The translations under genes were made by a program, and so were the position numbers. 30,694 nt of DNA from NCBI RefSeq assembly GCF_014201615.1, contig NZ_JACHEU010000010.1, positions 1 to 30,694 of the forward strand. Direction: 5' to 3'. Origin of the DNA: Aquamicrobium lusatiense. Its GTDB lineage: Bacteria > Pseudomonadota > Alphaproteobacteria > Rhizobiales > Rhizobiaceae. Below, piece by piece: positions 29,564 through 30,694 of this stretch; within the stretch, counting starts at the first letter, position 1, and the number at the start of each line of letters is the position of its first letter. Below the pieces are notes generated by a model. It ran no database searches. It saw only the letters and a program-made list of their open reading frames with translations, and was not told the origin of the DNA.

Positions 29564-29597
29564 AAAAAAAGCCCGCTGATAACAGCGGGCTTTTTTT
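29564..29597 (+). terminator. Bidirectional Rho-independent terminator between secA and the hydroxyacyl-CoA dehydrogenase
   Basis: A-run, GCCCGCTG, loop ATAA, CAGCGGGC, T7. The A-run before the stem gives a T-run on the minus strand, so the hairpin ends both the rightward secA transcript and the leftward dehydrogenase transcript, whose stop is 23 bases away. Confidence 0.9.
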
Positions 29598-29619
29598 ATT
29601 GCCGTAAAGACAGCAGACG

Positions 29620-30498
29620 TCAGCGAGTCGGCACAGGATGCTCACCGCGGTAATCGTAGAAGCCGCGGCCTGCCTTGCGGCCCAGCCAGCCGGCCTCGAC
29701 ATATTTCACCAGCAGCGGGCACGGGCGGTACTTGGAATCCGAAAGGCCGTCATGCAGCACCTGCATGATCGACAGGCAGGTATCGAGGCCGATGAAGTCG
29801 GCGAGCTGGAGCGGACCCATCGGGTGGTTGGCGCCAAGCCGCATCGCCGTATCGATCGCCTCGACCGAGCCCACGCCCTCGTAAAGCGTGTAGATCGCCT
29901 CGTTGATCATCGGCAGGAGGATGCGGTTGACGATGAAAGCCGGAAAATCTTCCGAGACGGTGATCGTCTTTTCGAGAGCATTCACATAGGCCTTCGCCGT
30001 CTCGAAGGTCTGGTCATCGGTGGCGATGCCGCGCACCAGCTCGACCAGCTTCATCACCGGCACCGGGTTCATGAAGTGGATGCCGATGAAGCGCTCCGGA
30101 CGATCCGTCTGCGCCGCAAGGCGCGTGATCGAGATGGAGGAGGTGTTGGTCGCAAGAATGGCCGCCGGATTGAGCTGCGGACAAAGCTCGGCGTAAATCT
30201 TGCGCTTGACCGTCTCGTCTTCCGTCGCCGCCTCGATGACCAGATCGGCAGCGGCCAGATCGGACATGGACTGGGCGCCGGAAATGCGCGAAAGCGCTTC
30301 CTTGCGGACCTGTTCGTCGAGCTTGCCGGAAGACACCTGCCGCGCAAGGTTGCCACTGATGGTGGCGAGACCCTTTTCAATGCGGTCGGAGGAAATGTCG
30401 TAGACGAGCACGTCATAGCCGGCGAGAGCCGAAACATGCGCGATGCCTCCGCCCATCTGCCCCGCTCCGACGATGCCGACCGTTCCGATCCTGCTCAT
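29620..30498 (-). CDS. 3-hydroxybutyryl-CoA dehydrogenase
   Basis: Oxidises/reduces 3-hydroxyacyl-CoA with NAD(P), in butyrate/fatty-acid and PHB-linked metabolism. The 292-residue product has the N-terminal Rossmann GAGQMG (11-16), the catalytic His141 in IGIHFMNPVPVMKLVELV, and the C-terminal segment AFIVNRILLPMINEAIYTLYEG with the GAN.PMGPLQLADFIGLD signature. Length is that of the monofunctional Hbd/PaaH/FadB2 group. The ATG at 30498 is preferred by family N-termini; TCAGGA abuts it and GGGG lies eight bases upstream. It follows etfA, encoding the electron carrier of fatty-acid oxidation, across about 100 bases. Confidence 0.93.
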   Translation of the reverse strand: MSRIGTVGIVGAGQMGGGIAHVSALAGYDVLVYDISSDRIEKGLATISGNLARQVSSGKLDEQVRKEALSRISGAQSMSDLAAADLVIEAATEDETVKRKIYAELCPQLNPAAILATNTSSISITRLAAQTDRPERFIGIHFMNPVPVMKLVELVRGIATDDQTFETAKAYVNALEKTITVSEDFPAFIVNRILLPMINEAIYTLYEGVGSVEAIDTAMRLGANHPMGPLQLADFIGLDTCLSIMQVLHDGLSDSKYRPCPLLVKYVEAGWLGRKAGRGFYDYRGEHPVPTR

Positions 30499-30537
30499 TC
30501 CTGACCCCGTCTGATTGATATTTGTGCACTGCAAACT

Positions 30538-30569
30538 AAAAGGACGGGGCGACTGCGTCCACCCCGTCC
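30538..30569 (-). terminator. Hairpin between etfA and the dehydrogenase gene
   Basis: GGACGGGG and CCCCGTCC form perfect 8-base arms with a 12-base loop; on the minus strand TTTT follows. It lies 31 bases past the etfA stop and could be a full or partial terminator in front of the downstream dehydrogenase gene. Confidence 0.6.
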
Positions 30570-30600
30570 CTGACAGTTTAATACGTATTGCGCCGGGCGG

Positions 30601-30694
30601 TCAAAGCGCCTTTTGGAGCTCTGGGATGATGGTGAAGAGGTCGCCGACGATGCCGTAGTCGGCGACCTGGAAGATGGGGGCTTCCTCGTCCTTG
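30601..30694 (-). CDS. etfA: Electron transfer flavoprotein alpha subunit, C-terminal end (partial)
   Basis: The leftward frame entering from the right edge encodes [19 protein letters not shown] followed by [10 protein letters not shown] and a stop (30601). The [14 protein letters not shown] ending is the conserved C-terminus of EtfA, which with EtfB carries electrons from acyl-CoA dehydrogenases to the quinone pool. Only about 30 residues are in the window. The upstream partner etfB is expected outside the window. Confidence 0.9.
   Translation of the reverse strand, partial: KDEEAPIFQVADYGIVGDLFTIIPELQKAL

Overview
The window is a stretch of core chromosome from a GC-rich alphaproteobacterium. 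Gene content and order point to Hyphomicrobiales (Rhizobiales), most likely the Phyllobacteriaceae/Brucellaceae side. The indicators are a DUF4167 protein beside prmC-prfA-ptsP-lysC, an NDUFAF5-like methyltransferase divergent from comF, argJ-GNAT-mutT, and etfA followed by a 3-hydroxybutyryl-CoA dehydrogenase. This placement is inference from content; no species-level marker such as 16S is inside the window.

Layout. Positions 1-330 appear to be the promoter and leader of an rRNA operon that runs leftward out of the window. A membrane-anchored M23 endopeptidase (604-2571, +) converges on an exported L,D-transpeptidase (2661-4076, -), so two peptidoglycan enzymes sit together. ClpB (4245-6857, -) follows, with a clear heat-shock (RpoH-type) promoter. 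Then come a DUF4167 protein and a leftward block lysC > ptsP > prfA > prmC (13918 down to 8246), covering amino-acid synthesis, nitrogen-PTS signalling and translation termination. ubiG (+) diverges from lysC and converges on an EamA transporter. A compact leftward operon comF > grxC > nitrilase > DUF1178 (18299 down to 15895) diverges from the NDUFAF5-like methyltransferase (+).

The right half holds an exported transglutaminase-like cysteine peptidase with a textbook CtrA-type site, a PHA depolymerase with a palindromic operator-like site, and the GTPase YihA/EngB preceded by a 26-codon overlapping leader frame. It continues with a lone Flp-type pilin beside a small membrane protein, the operon argJ > GNAT > mutT, a parvulin foldase divergent from secA, and convergent 3-hydroxybutyryl-CoA dehydrogenase with the tail of etfA at the right edge.

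I see no phage, insertion sequence, CRISPR array, toxin-antitoxin pair or defence island, and no tRNA. The window is ordinary housekeeping chromosome. The points worth a second look are regulatory sites (rrn promoter, RpoH box, CtrA box, palindromes at phaZ and flp), a coupled mini-ORF, and a methyltransferase that lacks the usual glycine-rich SAM loop.
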